Assembly (NCBI GenBank): GCA_902580265.1
Contig: CACHJY010000028.1
Location: forward strand, 1 to 14,668
Direction: 5' to 3'
From: an uncultured Alphaproteobacteria bacterium
Lineage (GTDB): Bacteria > Pseudomonadota > Alphaproteobacteria > Rhodobacterales > Rhodobacteraceae
DNA: 14,668 bases
The position numbers and the translations under genes are program-made. Shown here piece by piece: positions 1 to 5,960 of this stretch. Positions within the stretch are counted from its first letter, which is position 1, and each line of letters starts with the position of its first letter. Below the pieces are notes generated by a model that was given only the letters and a program-made list of their open reading frames with translations, was not told where the DNA came from and did no database searches.

Positions 1-366
1 GGTGCTAAAGTTGATATAAACGATGACGGGTTAGTAAGAATAGCATCGCAAAATAAGGAAAGCTTGGAGACAGCTAGACAAATGATAAAAGAAATCGTTG
101 AAGACCCTATTGTTGGCCAAGTTTATGAAGGAAAAGTAGTGAAGCTGATGGATTTTGGGGCTTTTGTCAACTTCTATGGAAAACGAGACGGTCTTGTTCA
201 TGTAAGCCAGATATCTGAGGAAAGAGTAAATCACCCAAAAGATGTTTTAAACGAAGGACAAACAGTAAAAGTTAAGTTAATGGGCATTGATGATAGAGGT
301 AAAAGCAAACTATCGATGAAAGTTATAGATCAAAACACAGGTAAAGAAGTAGAAAAGGGAAATTAA
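1..366 (+). CDS. pnp: Polynucleotide phosphorylase, C-terminal part (5' end outside the window)
   Basis: The reading frame is open from base 1 and stops with TAA at 364-366, giving 121 residues of the C-terminus. The first ~35 residues fit the end of the KH domain, with [10 protein letters not shown] followed by a run ending [13 protein letters not shown]. The rest is an S1 RNA-binding domain: [28 protein letters not shown], then a [18 protein letters not shown] end. KH followed directly by S1 at the extreme C-terminus is the arrangement of PNPase, the phosphorolytic 3'-5' exoribonuclease of RNA turnover and the degradosome. Other S1 proteins such as RpsA or RNase E lack a KH domain just before S1. 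The catalytic RNase PH domains are outside the window. The tail after S1 is short and charged. Only one base separates the stop from the convergent hemH stop. Confidence 0.93.
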   Translation, partial: GAKVDINDDGLVRIASQNKESLETARQMIKEIVEDPIVGQVYEGKVVKLMDFGAFVNFYGKRDGLVHVSQISEERVNHPKDVLNEGQTVKVKLMGIDDRGKSKLSMKVIDQNTGKEVEKGN

Positions 367-367
367 G

Positions 368-1405
368 CTAAACCCAACCTAACAATTCTTTATTAATTAT
401 ATTGAAAATCATATCGATATGATTTTTGTCATCGTTTAGACATGGGATATATAAAAAGTGCTTTCCCCCGGCTTCAATAAAATTCTCTGAAATTTCGCCA
501 CAGATTTCTTCCAAAGTTTCAACACAATCAGATGAAAACGATGGGGCTATTATAGCAATATTGTCATTACCAGATTTGGCCAAATCTGCCACAAGATCAA
601 CGGTGGCTGGGCCCACCCACTTTTCGGGACCAAATTTTGACTGAAATGCTGTCGTCAACTCACTTTCCTTCCAATTTAGCTTTTCTCTGATTAGCCTGGT
701 TGTTTTTTGGCATTGACAATGGTAAGGGTCTCCATTCATTAAATATCGTTCAGGAACACCATGATAAGATATTACTAGATGTTGGGGCTTGAATTTTGAT
801 TTTTTATAAGCTGTCTCTATTGACATTGAAATGGCATTGATAAATTCAGGGTTGTCAAAGTAGGGAGGCACCGTTCTTATAGAGGGCTGCCAGTTTAGCA
901 TCATAAGTGATCTGAAAATTTGATCGTTCGCGGTTGCAGTCGTTGGAGCCGCATATTGCGGATAAAGAGGAAAAAAAAGTATTTTGGTACATCCTTTAGA
1001 GACCATTTTTTTTAAAACACTTTCTGTTGAAGGATTGCCATATCTCATACAAAAATCTACTAAAATTTTATTGCCATAAGCTTTATTAAATCTAGCCCGC
1101 AATTTATTCGCTTGAGCCCTTGTAGTCGTCAACAATGGGCTTTCATTTTCTTCAGTATTCCAAATCTCTTTGTAAGCTTCGCCAGATGAGAAAGGTCTCC
1201 TAAGCAGAATTAAATTTAATATTGGCTTCCATACCCAGGGAGAGTAATCAATCACTCTCCTATCGGAAAGGAACTCTTTAAGGTATTTTCTCATAGACCA
1301 GTAGTCTGTAGCATCGGGCGTGCCAAGATTACCAATGATGACTCCAACTTTCTGTTTTGAAATCTGGGGGTGGTCCTCTGGTATATTAGGATGATTGACA
1401 TTCAT
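368..1405 (-). CDS. hemH: Ferrochelatase (protoporphyrin ferrochelatase)
   Basis: This 345-residue protein inserts Fe2+ into protoporphyrin IX, the last step of heme b synthesis. The N-terminal core starts KVGVIIGNLGTP (residues 19-30), followed by YLKEFLSDRRVIDY. The catalytic SYHGVP motif puts the conserved His at residue 215, and the second active-site motif DCVETLEEI (293-301) supplies the conserved acidic residue Glu296. GPEKWVGPATVD before it is also family-typical. The length fits bacterial ferrochelatases (about 310-370). The ATG at 1405 is kept because the preceding residues, with HPNIPEDHPQ, resemble alphaproteobacterial N-termini. DPYHCQCQKT (227-235) contains two cysteines that I recall from alphaproteobacterial enzymes, but I cannot say whether they bind metal. 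The gene lies 71 bases downstream of the NDUFAF5-like gene on the same strand, so co-transcription is possible. Confidence 0.95.
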   Translation of the reverse strand: MNVNHPNIPEDHPQISKQKVGVIIGNLGTPDATDYWSMRKYLKEFLSDRRVIDYSPWVWKPILNLILLRRPFSSGEAYKEIWNTEENESPLLTTTRAQANKLRARFNKAYGNKILVDFCMRYGNPSTESVLKKMVSKGCTKILFFPLYPQYAAPTTATANDQIFRSLMMLNWQPSIRTVPPYFDNPEFINAISMSIETAYKKSKFKPQHLVISYHGVPERYLMNGDPYHCQCQKTTRLIREKLNWKESELTTAFQSKFGPEKWVGPATVDLVADLAKSGNDNIAIIAPSFSSDCVETLEEICGEISENFIEAGGKHFLYIPCLNDDKNHIDMIFNIINKELLGWV

Positions 1406-1476
1406 TTTAGTTTCTTTCGATAAGATTTAACTAAGCTACAGTTGAAAATAATCAAATCATTTTTGCTATCTGACTT

Positions 1477-2211
1477 TTACTTTTTGCCATATAAAAAAAT
1501 TACTTCAAAAGTTGCACTTAGAGAATGATCATACTCATCTGGGTCGCTTTTTGAAAAATTTCTTAAGTAAAATTTTTCTACCTCTTCAATAACCTTTTTG
1601 GTCGTTAAGCTTTTGCGACGCCCAAGAATTGCGTTTGTCTCACCCATATTTTTTATATCCAAAAATAAATCTAACATCCTTTTATATTGGACCTTAATTA
1701 TGTCTCTATCGACCACACAATTATTTAAACCAATCTTGGCACCTAAGTTACCAACATCTCTTATTTCAGGTAATGGAGAAATCCTTGGGCTTGCCGCACC
1801 AAATAACTTCGTATCAGCTTTATAGAAAGATTCCCTAAGCTCATAAAGTGTCTCTGATCCAAATAAGCAGCATAAAAATTGACCTTTGTGTTTTAAGAGC
1901 TTGACCTTTTCAGAGAAATCTCCGTATGGATCATTAGACCAATGCAGTTGCATTAAATTTGCATATAAATCAAAAGATTGAGTTTTAGCAGAGTTGTGGA
2001 TAAATTCTGATATTGTTAAATTATTATTTTTGCTCAATTTTTTTAGGTCATTTCTTTTACAGCCTTCAATCAGACCATGCTGCCATGTACCTGTTAGGTC
2101 TAAAATACGACTTTCCAGATCACTGAATACTCTCTTTAAGAGAAAGTTTTTTGATCTTGTTTCTCTTGACCGAATTTTATTTTCTTTAACTCTATTTATG
2201 TCAAATAACAT
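1477..2211 (-). CDS. NDUFAF5-like (BioC/methyltransferase-11 fold) complex I assembly factor with a degenerate SAM motif
   Basis: This 244-residue protein matches the alphaproteobacterial relatives of mitochondrial NDUFAF5, a class I SAM-fold protein needed for complex I assembly (in mitochondria it hydroxylates an arginine of NDUFS7). Diagnostic stretches are LMQLHWSNDP (86-95), GQFLCCLFGSETLYELRESF (110-129), ASPRISPLPEIRDVG (140-154), NMGETNAILGRRK (188-200) and ATFEVIFLYG (233-242). SAM motif I, normally LDLGCGxG, reads ILDLTGTWQHGL here, without the glycine-rich loop, and the region between motif I and LHW is short. The start was set at ATG 2211, giving MLFDINRVKENK, which fits the family N-terminus. 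A TTG at 2226 would add five residues and has no better ribosome-binding site. It diverges from a MarR gene. Catalytic activity is uncertain; family membership is fairly secure. Confidence 0.8.
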   Translation of the reverse strand: MLFDINRVKENKIRSRETRSKNFLLKRVFSDLESRILDLTGTWQHGLIEGCKRNDLKKLSKNNNLTISEFIHNSAKTQSFDLYANLMQLHWSNDPYGDFSEKVKLLKHKGQFLCCLFGSETLYELRESFYKADTKLFGAASPRISPLPEIRDVGNLGAKIGLNNCVVDRDIIKVQYKRMLDLFLDIKNMGETNAILGRRKSLTTKKVIEEVEKFYLRNFSKSDPDEYDHSLSATFEVIFLYGKK

Positions 2212-2281
2212 TGATTGTTGGTCCAAAAATATTTTATGATAAAAACATCAACCTTTTATAAAAAACAATTAGCGTGTTTTT
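2212..2281. promoter_or_regulatory. Divergent spacer between the NDUFAF5-like gene and the marR gene, with two small palindromes
   Basis: This 70-base AT-rich spacer must hold the promoters of both divergent genes. It contains a perfect 6-base inverted repeat around one base, TTTTAT-G-ATAAAA (2232-2244), and TTGG-T-CCAA (2218-2226) at its left edge next to the minus-strand start codon. MarR proteins commonly bind palindromes in the divergent promoter region beside their own gene, so either could be an operator. The AT bias makes short palindromes likely by chance, and no clean -35/-10 pair stands out. Confidence 0.3.
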
Positions 2282-2734
2282 ATGCTAGAATTCAACAATA
2301 AAGATATGAATTTATTAATTTTGCTTAGTGAGATAGCTACAATAGAACAATTGGCGCGAAACAAACTTGATAACGCCCTTCCTAAAGATTTAAACATATC
2401 TAGTTTTTCTATTTTAAATCATTTTTCCGGCTCGAAAGCAGAAAAAACCCCTTTACAATTGGCACGAAGTTTTAATGTTACAAAAGGGGCTATGACTAAT
2501 ACTTTAAGCAAACTAGAAAAGCTAGGATATATACACGTTCGCCCTGACTGGAATGATGCCAGGAAAAAACTTGTTTCAATAAGTCAAAGTGGCATAGATG
2601 CAAGAAATTATGCAATAAAATCCATTAAGCCTATATTAGATGAAATAATTCAAAAAACAGATCACATGACCAAGAAAAGTTTGTTAGGAGATTTGAGAAG
2701 TTTTCGAGAGTCAATAGAAAAAAATAAGGTTTAA
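2282..2734 (+). CDS. MarR-family winged-helix transcriptional regulator
   Basis: The 150-residue length is usual for MarR regulators, which dimerise through N- and C-terminal helices and bind palindromic operators. The recognition region reads TPLQLARSFNVTKGAMTNTL (about 56-75), followed by SKLEKLGYIHVRPDWNDARK. The wing matches the family pattern D-x2-D-x-R-K-x-x-x-x-S-x-S-G. The ATG at 2282 has no recognisable Shine-Dalgarno sequence; the next in-frame ATG (2309) would cut the first dimerisation helix. It is divergent from the NDUFAF5-like gene and 11 bases upstream of the unrecognised gene at 2746, with which it probably forms a two-gene operon. I cannot name the ligand: no cysteine-based redox switch or metal motif is visible. 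Control of the adjacent genes is inference from position. Confidence 0.9.
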   Translation: MLEFNNKDMNLLILLSEIATIEQLARNKLDNALPKDLNISSFSILNHFSGSKAEKTPLQLARSFNVTKGAMTNTLSKLEKLGYIHVRPDWNDARKKLVSISQSGIDARNYAIKSIKPILDEIIQKTDHMTKKSLLGDLRSFRESIEKNKV

Positions 2735-2740
2735 AAGGTG
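2735..2740 (+). promoter_or_regulatory. Shine-Dalgarno supporting a TTG start at 2746
   Basis: AAGGTG sits one base after the marR stop and five bases before TTG 2746. It is the only plausible ribosome-binding site for the downstream gene and supports the rare start codon. Confidence 0.55.
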
Positions 2741-2745
2741 CTCTT

Positions 2746-3450
2746 TTGCTTATCATAATAATTGGAAGTGCCCCAGATGCCGTAGAGGCTCAAAGTTTAA
2801 AGAGAGAGCTTTTTAAGAGCCTGGTAGCCATAAATAACGCTTGGAATATAAGAAACGATTGGGATTATTGTATCTTTCCTGATGATTTTCCAGAAAACAA
2901 AAGGCCAACTGGCAAGGAGGATCAAAAGTTAATCCGTTCAGAGCAATATGTTCCATTACAAAATAAGTATGGAGGATTCGTTTATTCTGGAGGAACGATG
3001 GCTTTTACCGCGGGATATTGGGCTCTTGGGTATTTCAAACCTGAAGCTATAGCATATATAGGTTGTGATATGATTTATGAGGGAAAAGATACCCATTTTT
3101 ATGGAAGAGGTACTCCAGATCCCCTCAGAAAAGATCCAACCTTAAAAAATTTAAAAGCCAAGTCTGCTCGTCTGGAGGCGATGGCTGCAACACAAAAGTG
3201 CTCAATTTTTAATCTCTCCAAGAGGCCTAGTAGTAATTTAGTTTTTAGACGTATTAGTATTGAAAATATATCAAAACAAGTTACTCCAAGAAGTGTTAAT
3301 AGAAAGTTATATAAAAGTGCACTCCACGAAGAAAAAAAATTAGGCTACCTTGTTGAAGATGGTAAATATTGGAAACACTTAGTTAACTTTGATCAAGAAA
3401 AAATAAACTTTTTGGATGAACTCTGGAGTAGAGTTTTAGAACTAGATTAG
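2746..3450 (+). CDS. Conserved protein of unknown function with glycosyltransferase/DUF115-like Rossmann motifs
   Basis: I do not recognise a characterised family for this 234-residue protein. It begins with a hydrophobic beta strand and loop, LIIIIGSAPDAVEAQSL (2-18), then LVAINNAW (26-33) and DWDYCIFPDDFPE (38-50). The centre is GGFVYSGGTMAFTAGYWALG (76-95), then IAYIGCDMIYEGKDTHFYG (102-120). This layout, with GSxP near the N-terminus, a GT-xA-x-A helix and an IGxD strand followed by TH-x-x-G, recalls DUF115/MAF proteins and GT42-type sialyltransferases; that is inference from pattern only. The C-terminal third is basic and less structured. The start is TTG 2746, because AAGGTG lies five bases upstream at 2735-2740 and no earlier in-frame start exists. 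It follows marR by 11 bases. I recall similar unannotated proteins in Rhodobacteraceae, so it is probably real and conserved. Confidence 0.75.
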   Translation: MLIIIIGSAPDAVEAQSLKRELFKSLVAINNAWNIRNDWDYCIFPDDFPENKRPTGKEDQKLIRSEQYVPLQNKYGGFVYSGGTMAFTAGYWALGYFKPEAIAYIGCDMIYEGKDTHFYGRGTPDPLRKDPTLKNLKAKSARLEAMAATQKCSIFNLSKRPSSNLVFRRISIENISKQVTPRSVNRKLYKSALHEEKKLGYLVEDGKYWKHLVNFDQEKINFLDELWSRVLELD

Positions 3451-3454
3451 AAAA

Positions 3455-4195
3455 TCATTTTGTAGCGCAAATCGTGTAATTTACTGTAAAGTCGCTTTTT
3501 GATAATTCCCATCCCCAAGAGATTGGATTAAATACAAATCCCTTTGTGTCCTTTACTTTAAGACCGGAGTTAAAAAATAATTTTTTTAATTCGTTTGGCT
3601 TGATGAATTTATTCCAATCATGCGTTCCTTTTGGCAACCACTGCATGACATATTCTGCACCCAAAATCGCAAAGAGGTAACTCTTTAAATTCTTATTAAT
3701 CGTTGAACAAAACATTAGACCACCGACATTAAGTAGATTTGAGCACTTCTCTATGAAAAAAGCTGGGTTTTCTACGTGCTCAATAACTTCCATATTGAGT
3801 ATCACATCAAAAGTGGGCTTTTCTCTCAAAAGGACTTCCGCCGAGATATGGCGATATTTTATATCGAGATCCATTTTTTTTGCATGTAACGATGCAACCT
3901 TAATATTTTTTTCAACCACATCAATGCCAAGGACTTCTGCCCCCAGTCTGGCCATTGGCTCACATAACAATCCACCACCACAACCTATATCTAAAACTCT
4001 AATGCCCTTCAAAGGTTCTTTATCGATAACCAAATCTTTATGAAAATGCAGTGATAAGTGATCTGTTATAAACTCTAATCTACATGGATTCAACATATGA
4101 AGTGGTTTGAACTTACCTTCTGCATCCCACCATTCGTTAGCTAGTTTCTCAAACTTTGTAACCTCTTCCGCATTGATAGATGATACTGTTTTCAT
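3455..4195 (-). CDS. ubiG: Ubiquinone biosynthesis O-methyltransferase UbiG
   Basis: This 246-residue SAM-dependent enzyme performs the two O-methylations of ubiquinone synthesis. The N-terminus EEVTKFEKLANEWWDAEGKF (10-29) and PLHMLNPCRLEFI (31-43) are specific to UbiG. SAM motif I is VLDIGCGGGLLCEP (67-80), followed by GAEVLGIDVVEKNI (85-98) with the ribose-binding Asp. NMEVIEHVENP is the usual acidic motif, and the C-terminus has GTHDWNKFIKP. The start is ATG 4195: AGGAA lies seven bases upstream (4203-4207), and the protein then begins like other UbiG. A longer open frame to 4282 would overlap the divergent gene and adds a non-homologous hydrophobic stretch. The gene converges on the 2746-3450 gene with four bases between stops. 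The UbiH-type gene at 12565 would act in the same pathway. Confidence 0.96.
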   Translation of the reverse strand: MKTVSSINAEEVTKFEKLANEWWDAEGKFKPLHMLNPCRLEFITDHLSLHFHKDLVIDKEPLKGIRVLDIGCGGGLLCEPMARLGAEVLGIDVVEKNIKVASLHAKKMDLDIKYRHISAEVLLREKPTFDVILNMEVIEHVENPAFFIEKCSNLLNVGGLMFCSTINKNLKSYLFAILGAEYVMQWLPKGTHDWNKFIKPNELKKLFFNSGLKVKDTKGFVFNPISWGWELSKSDFTVNYTICATK

Positions 4196-4254
4196 TGAAT
4201 TGTTCCTATACACGTGACATATTATATATATACTTTTTTTTTTTAGTCTCAAGA
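4196..4254. promoter_or_regulatory. 59-base divergent promoter region of ubiG and the proline iminopeptidase gene
   Basis: The spacer must carry both promoters. A self-complementary TATATA at 4223-4228 can serve as -10 in both directions. On the plus strand, TTGTTC (4200-4205) lies 17 bases before it. On the minus strand, TTGAGA (4252-4247) lies 18 bases before it. Both would give leaders of about 20 bases. For ubiG an alternative -10, TATAAT (4226-4221), overlaps the same element at 20-base spacing. An 11-T tract (4234-4244) follows. These are pattern matches in AT-rich DNA and are not proven starts. Confidence 0.4.
4203..4207 (-). promoter_or_regulatory. Shine-Dalgarno of ubiG
   Basis: On the minus strand this reads AGGAA, seven bases upstream of ATG 4195. 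It decides the ubiG start against the longer open frame reaching 4282. Confidence 0.7.
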
Positions 4255-5232
4255 ATGCCTGAACAAAATATCTCACAATCAAACAAACAAAGAACCCATT
4301 TGTTTCCTGAAATAGATCCGTTTAGGAAAAGCTTTCTTGATAGTGGAGACGGGCACAAAGTATATTATGAAGAATGCGGCAACCCAAGCGGAATACCTGT
4401 TTTAGTCGTGCACGGTGGACCAGGTGGTGGGTGTAGTCCGACAATGCGTCGGTTCTTTGATCCCGACGCGTACTACATAATTCTTTTTGACCAAAGGGGT
4501 TGCGGAAGATCTAAACCTTATGCTTCAGTGGAAAATAATACCACATGGCATCTTGTATCAGACATGGAGGCTATAAGAAAAAAGCTAGGTTTAAATAAAA
4601 TGGTTTTATTTGGAGGTAGCTGGGGAGCTGCTTTATCATTAATATATGCTCAAACTTATCCTGAAATGGTCAGTAAAATAATCCTCAGAGGAGTGTTTAC
4701 TATGACCCAATCAGAATTAGATTGGTTTTACAAGGAAGGCGGAGCCAGTATGTTTTGGCCTGAAGCATGGCGATCTTTTAAGAACATGCTTCCACCGAAA
4801 GAGCAGAAGAATATTATAGGAGGGTATCATTCAAGATTGTTTGGATCATCACCCACAGAACAAGGTCGGTTTGCAAGAGCTTGGACAGCTTGGGAGAATG
4901 CGCTTGCTAATCTCGAAAGTCCTGGTTTTGGCTCCAGCCCCTCTACTGAGTATGCAAGAGCTTTTGCGAGGATTGAAAACCATTATTTCAAGAACCTTGG
5001 GTTTTTGGGGGAATCGCAACAAATCAAAGACAACATGCATAAGATATTAGATATACCATCAATTATAGTTCAGGGAAGGTATGACATGATTTGTCCACCG
5101 GGAACAGCAGAGTTAATTCACAGATTATGGCCGAACTCGAATTTAGTTATGGTGTCAAAAGCGGGTCATGCAATGTCTGAATCTGGCATTACAGCAGCAT
5201 TGGTAAAAGCAACTGAGCAATTTAAAAACTAG
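4255..5232 (+). CDS. pip: Proline iminopeptidase (alpha/beta hydrolase, peptidase family S33)
   Basis: This 325-residue cytoplasmic aminopeptidase would release N-terminal proline from peptides. The alpha/beta-hydrolase elements are in order: oxyanion motif HGGPGGG (53-59), FDQRGCGRS (78-86), nucleophile elbow GGSWG (120-124, Ser122), a cap region rich in aromatic residues (LDWFYKEGGASMFWPEAW), Asp277 in GRYDMICPP, and His305 in KAGHAMSE. DQRGxGxS, GGSWG and the long cap are typical of the proteobacterial PIP family, and the length fits (about 310-330). The start is ATG 4255, which gives the expected N-terminus; in-frame sequence back to 4180 overlaps ubiG and looks non-coding. No clear Shine-Dalgarno sequence precedes it. 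It diverges from ubiG and ends one base short of the convergent lipoprotein gene stop. Confidence 0.93.
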   Translation: MPEQNISQSNKQRTHLFPEIDPFRKSFLDSGDGHKVYYEECGNPSGIPVLVVHGGPGGGCSPTMRRFFDPDAYYIILFDQRGCGRSKPYASVENNTTWHLVSDMEAIRKKLGLNKMVLFGGSWGAALSLIYAQTYPEMVSKIILRGVFTMTQSELDWFYKEGGASMFWPEAWRSFKNMLPPKEQKNIIGGYHSRLFGSSPTEQGRFARAWTAWENALANLESPGFGSSPSTEYARAFARIENHYFKNLGFLGESQQIKDNMHKILDIPSIIVQGRYDMICPPGTAELIHRLWPNSNLVMVSKAGHAMSESGITAALVKATEQFKN

Positions 5233-5233
5233 A

Positions 5234-5824
5234 TTAACTCAGTTTTTTAATTAAACTCTCAAATGAGGAGTATGTATTTTTTCTAGGCTTCTGAAAAGAT
5301 ATAATTGTCATAACCACTACTCTGTTATCGACTAAGAAAAAATATTTTCTTACAAATTCCTTTCGTTTAGAAGGACTTATCATTTGAAAATCCACGTGAA
5401 AAAAAAAATTTTTTAAATTCCTTTTTCCATAAATAAGCTTTTTATTACTAGAGGTAGTAAGAAATTTCTTAAATTCGATCTTTTCGGAAATAACCGATAA
5501 ATATTTTTGTCTAGAAATTTTTTTTGGAACTCGCAATTGAGTGAATGTAATGTTAACTATTGTGTCAACAGGTCTGCGACTATAATAGCGTTTATTATCA
5601 TTATTTACTTCTATACAATTTGTGATTACCAAGGTTTCTTGCAAACCAGTTGAGCTATTAGCGCTTCTATCCAGACAAAAGCCCCTTGGCAATTTATACT
5701 TTACCTTAATCTGATCTGGGGGCACAGAAATGGAATTGGTAAGTGGTCCCGATCCAACAGATAAGCAGCCACCCAAAAACAAAAGAAGATAAAATCCTCC
5801 AAATACTTTGCTTAGATTTTCCAA
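5234..5824 (-). CDS. Putative small lipoprotein of unknown function
   Basis: This predicted 196-residue protein has a short charged N-terminus, a hydrophobic stretch VFGGFYLLLFL and a lipobox LGGC, with the lipidation Cys at residue 20. It should therefore be processed by signal peptidase II and anchored to a membrane, facing the periplasm. Downstream are KYKLPRGFCLD and VITNCIEV; these two cysteines could form a disulfide. The remainder is Lys/Arg-rich and ends in FESLIKKLS. I do not recognise a named family, though I recall Rhodobacteraceae proteins with a similar 'P-x-G-[FY]-C-x-D ... C' start. There is no ATG: TTG 5824 is preferred because GGAG (5833-5836) lies eight bases upstream, while TTG 5830 is only two bases from it. 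It converges with pip and diverges from accD. Confidence 0.7.
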   Translation of the reverse strand: MENLSKVFGGFYLLLFLGGCLSVGSGPLTNSISVPPDQIKVKYKLPRGFCLDRSANSSTGLQETLVITNCIEVNNDNKRYYSRRPVDTIVNITFTQLRVPKKISRQKYLSVISEKIEFKKFLTTSSNKKLIYGKRNLKNFFFHVDFQMISPSKRKEFVRKYFFLVDNRVVVMTIISFQKPRKNTYSSFESLIKKLS

Positions 5825-5832
5825 TGCCAAAT

Positions 5833-5836
5833 CTCC
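5833..5836 (-). promoter_or_regulatory. Shine-Dalgarno choosing TTG 5824 for the lipoprotein gene
   Basis: The minus strand reads GGAG here. Spacing is eight bases to TTG 5824 but only two to TTG 5830, so the shorter start is favoured. Confidence 0.5.
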
Positions 5837-5858
5837 AGTTTAACTTTTAGAGTTTAAC
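5837..5858. repeat. Tandem direct repeat of AGTTTAAC (two copies, 14-base period)
   Basis: AGTTTAAC occurs at 5837-5844 and again at 5851-5858, separated by TTTTAG. The repeat lies just upstream of the lipoprotein gene's ribosome-binding site. It also lies just downstream of a minus-strand TATAAT (5868-5863), which would place the transcription start within or beside it. It could be a regulator binding site or a chance match. Confidence 0.45.
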
Positions 5859-5960
5859 CCCTATTATAATTAGAAAAAACAGTTGGTTTATTTTTATTTT
5901 GTATAATGTTATTTTTTAGTTTAGCAATAGAGATTATATTATTATTGACTGGAATATAAA
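5859..5960. promoter_or_regulatory. Spacer holding the accD promoter and the lipoprotein gene -10
   Basis: On the plus strand a perfect TATAAT lies at 5902-5907 and would give an accD leader of about 46 bases; no convincing -35 accompanies it. On the minus strand TATAAT at 5868-5863 suits the lipoprotein gene. A GGAA (5951-5954) about six bases before ATG 5961 is the likely accD ribosome-binding site. No riboswitch or hairpin was recognised. Confidence 0.35.

Noticed and set aside
31..234. 67-residue open frame on the minus strand over pnp
   Set aside because: It lies wholly inside the KH/S1 coding sequence of pnp, has no ribosome-binding site and shows no recognisable domain; it is a shadow frame.
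4234..4244. 11-T tract as the tail of an intrinsic terminator
   Set aside because: No GC-rich hairpin precedes it, and it lies in a divergent promoter region where no transcript should end.
4180..4282. Longer starts for both ubiG (to 4282) and pip (from 4180)
   Set aside because: The two extensions overlap each other, add non-homologous residues and cover the promoter. The ubiG Shine-Dalgarno at 4203-4207 and the family N-termini support 4195 and 4255.
5840..5857. CtrA site (TTAA-N7-TTAA) upstream of the lipoprotein gene
   Set aside because: The two TTAA words are separated by 10 bases instead of 7, so the CtrA consensus is not met.
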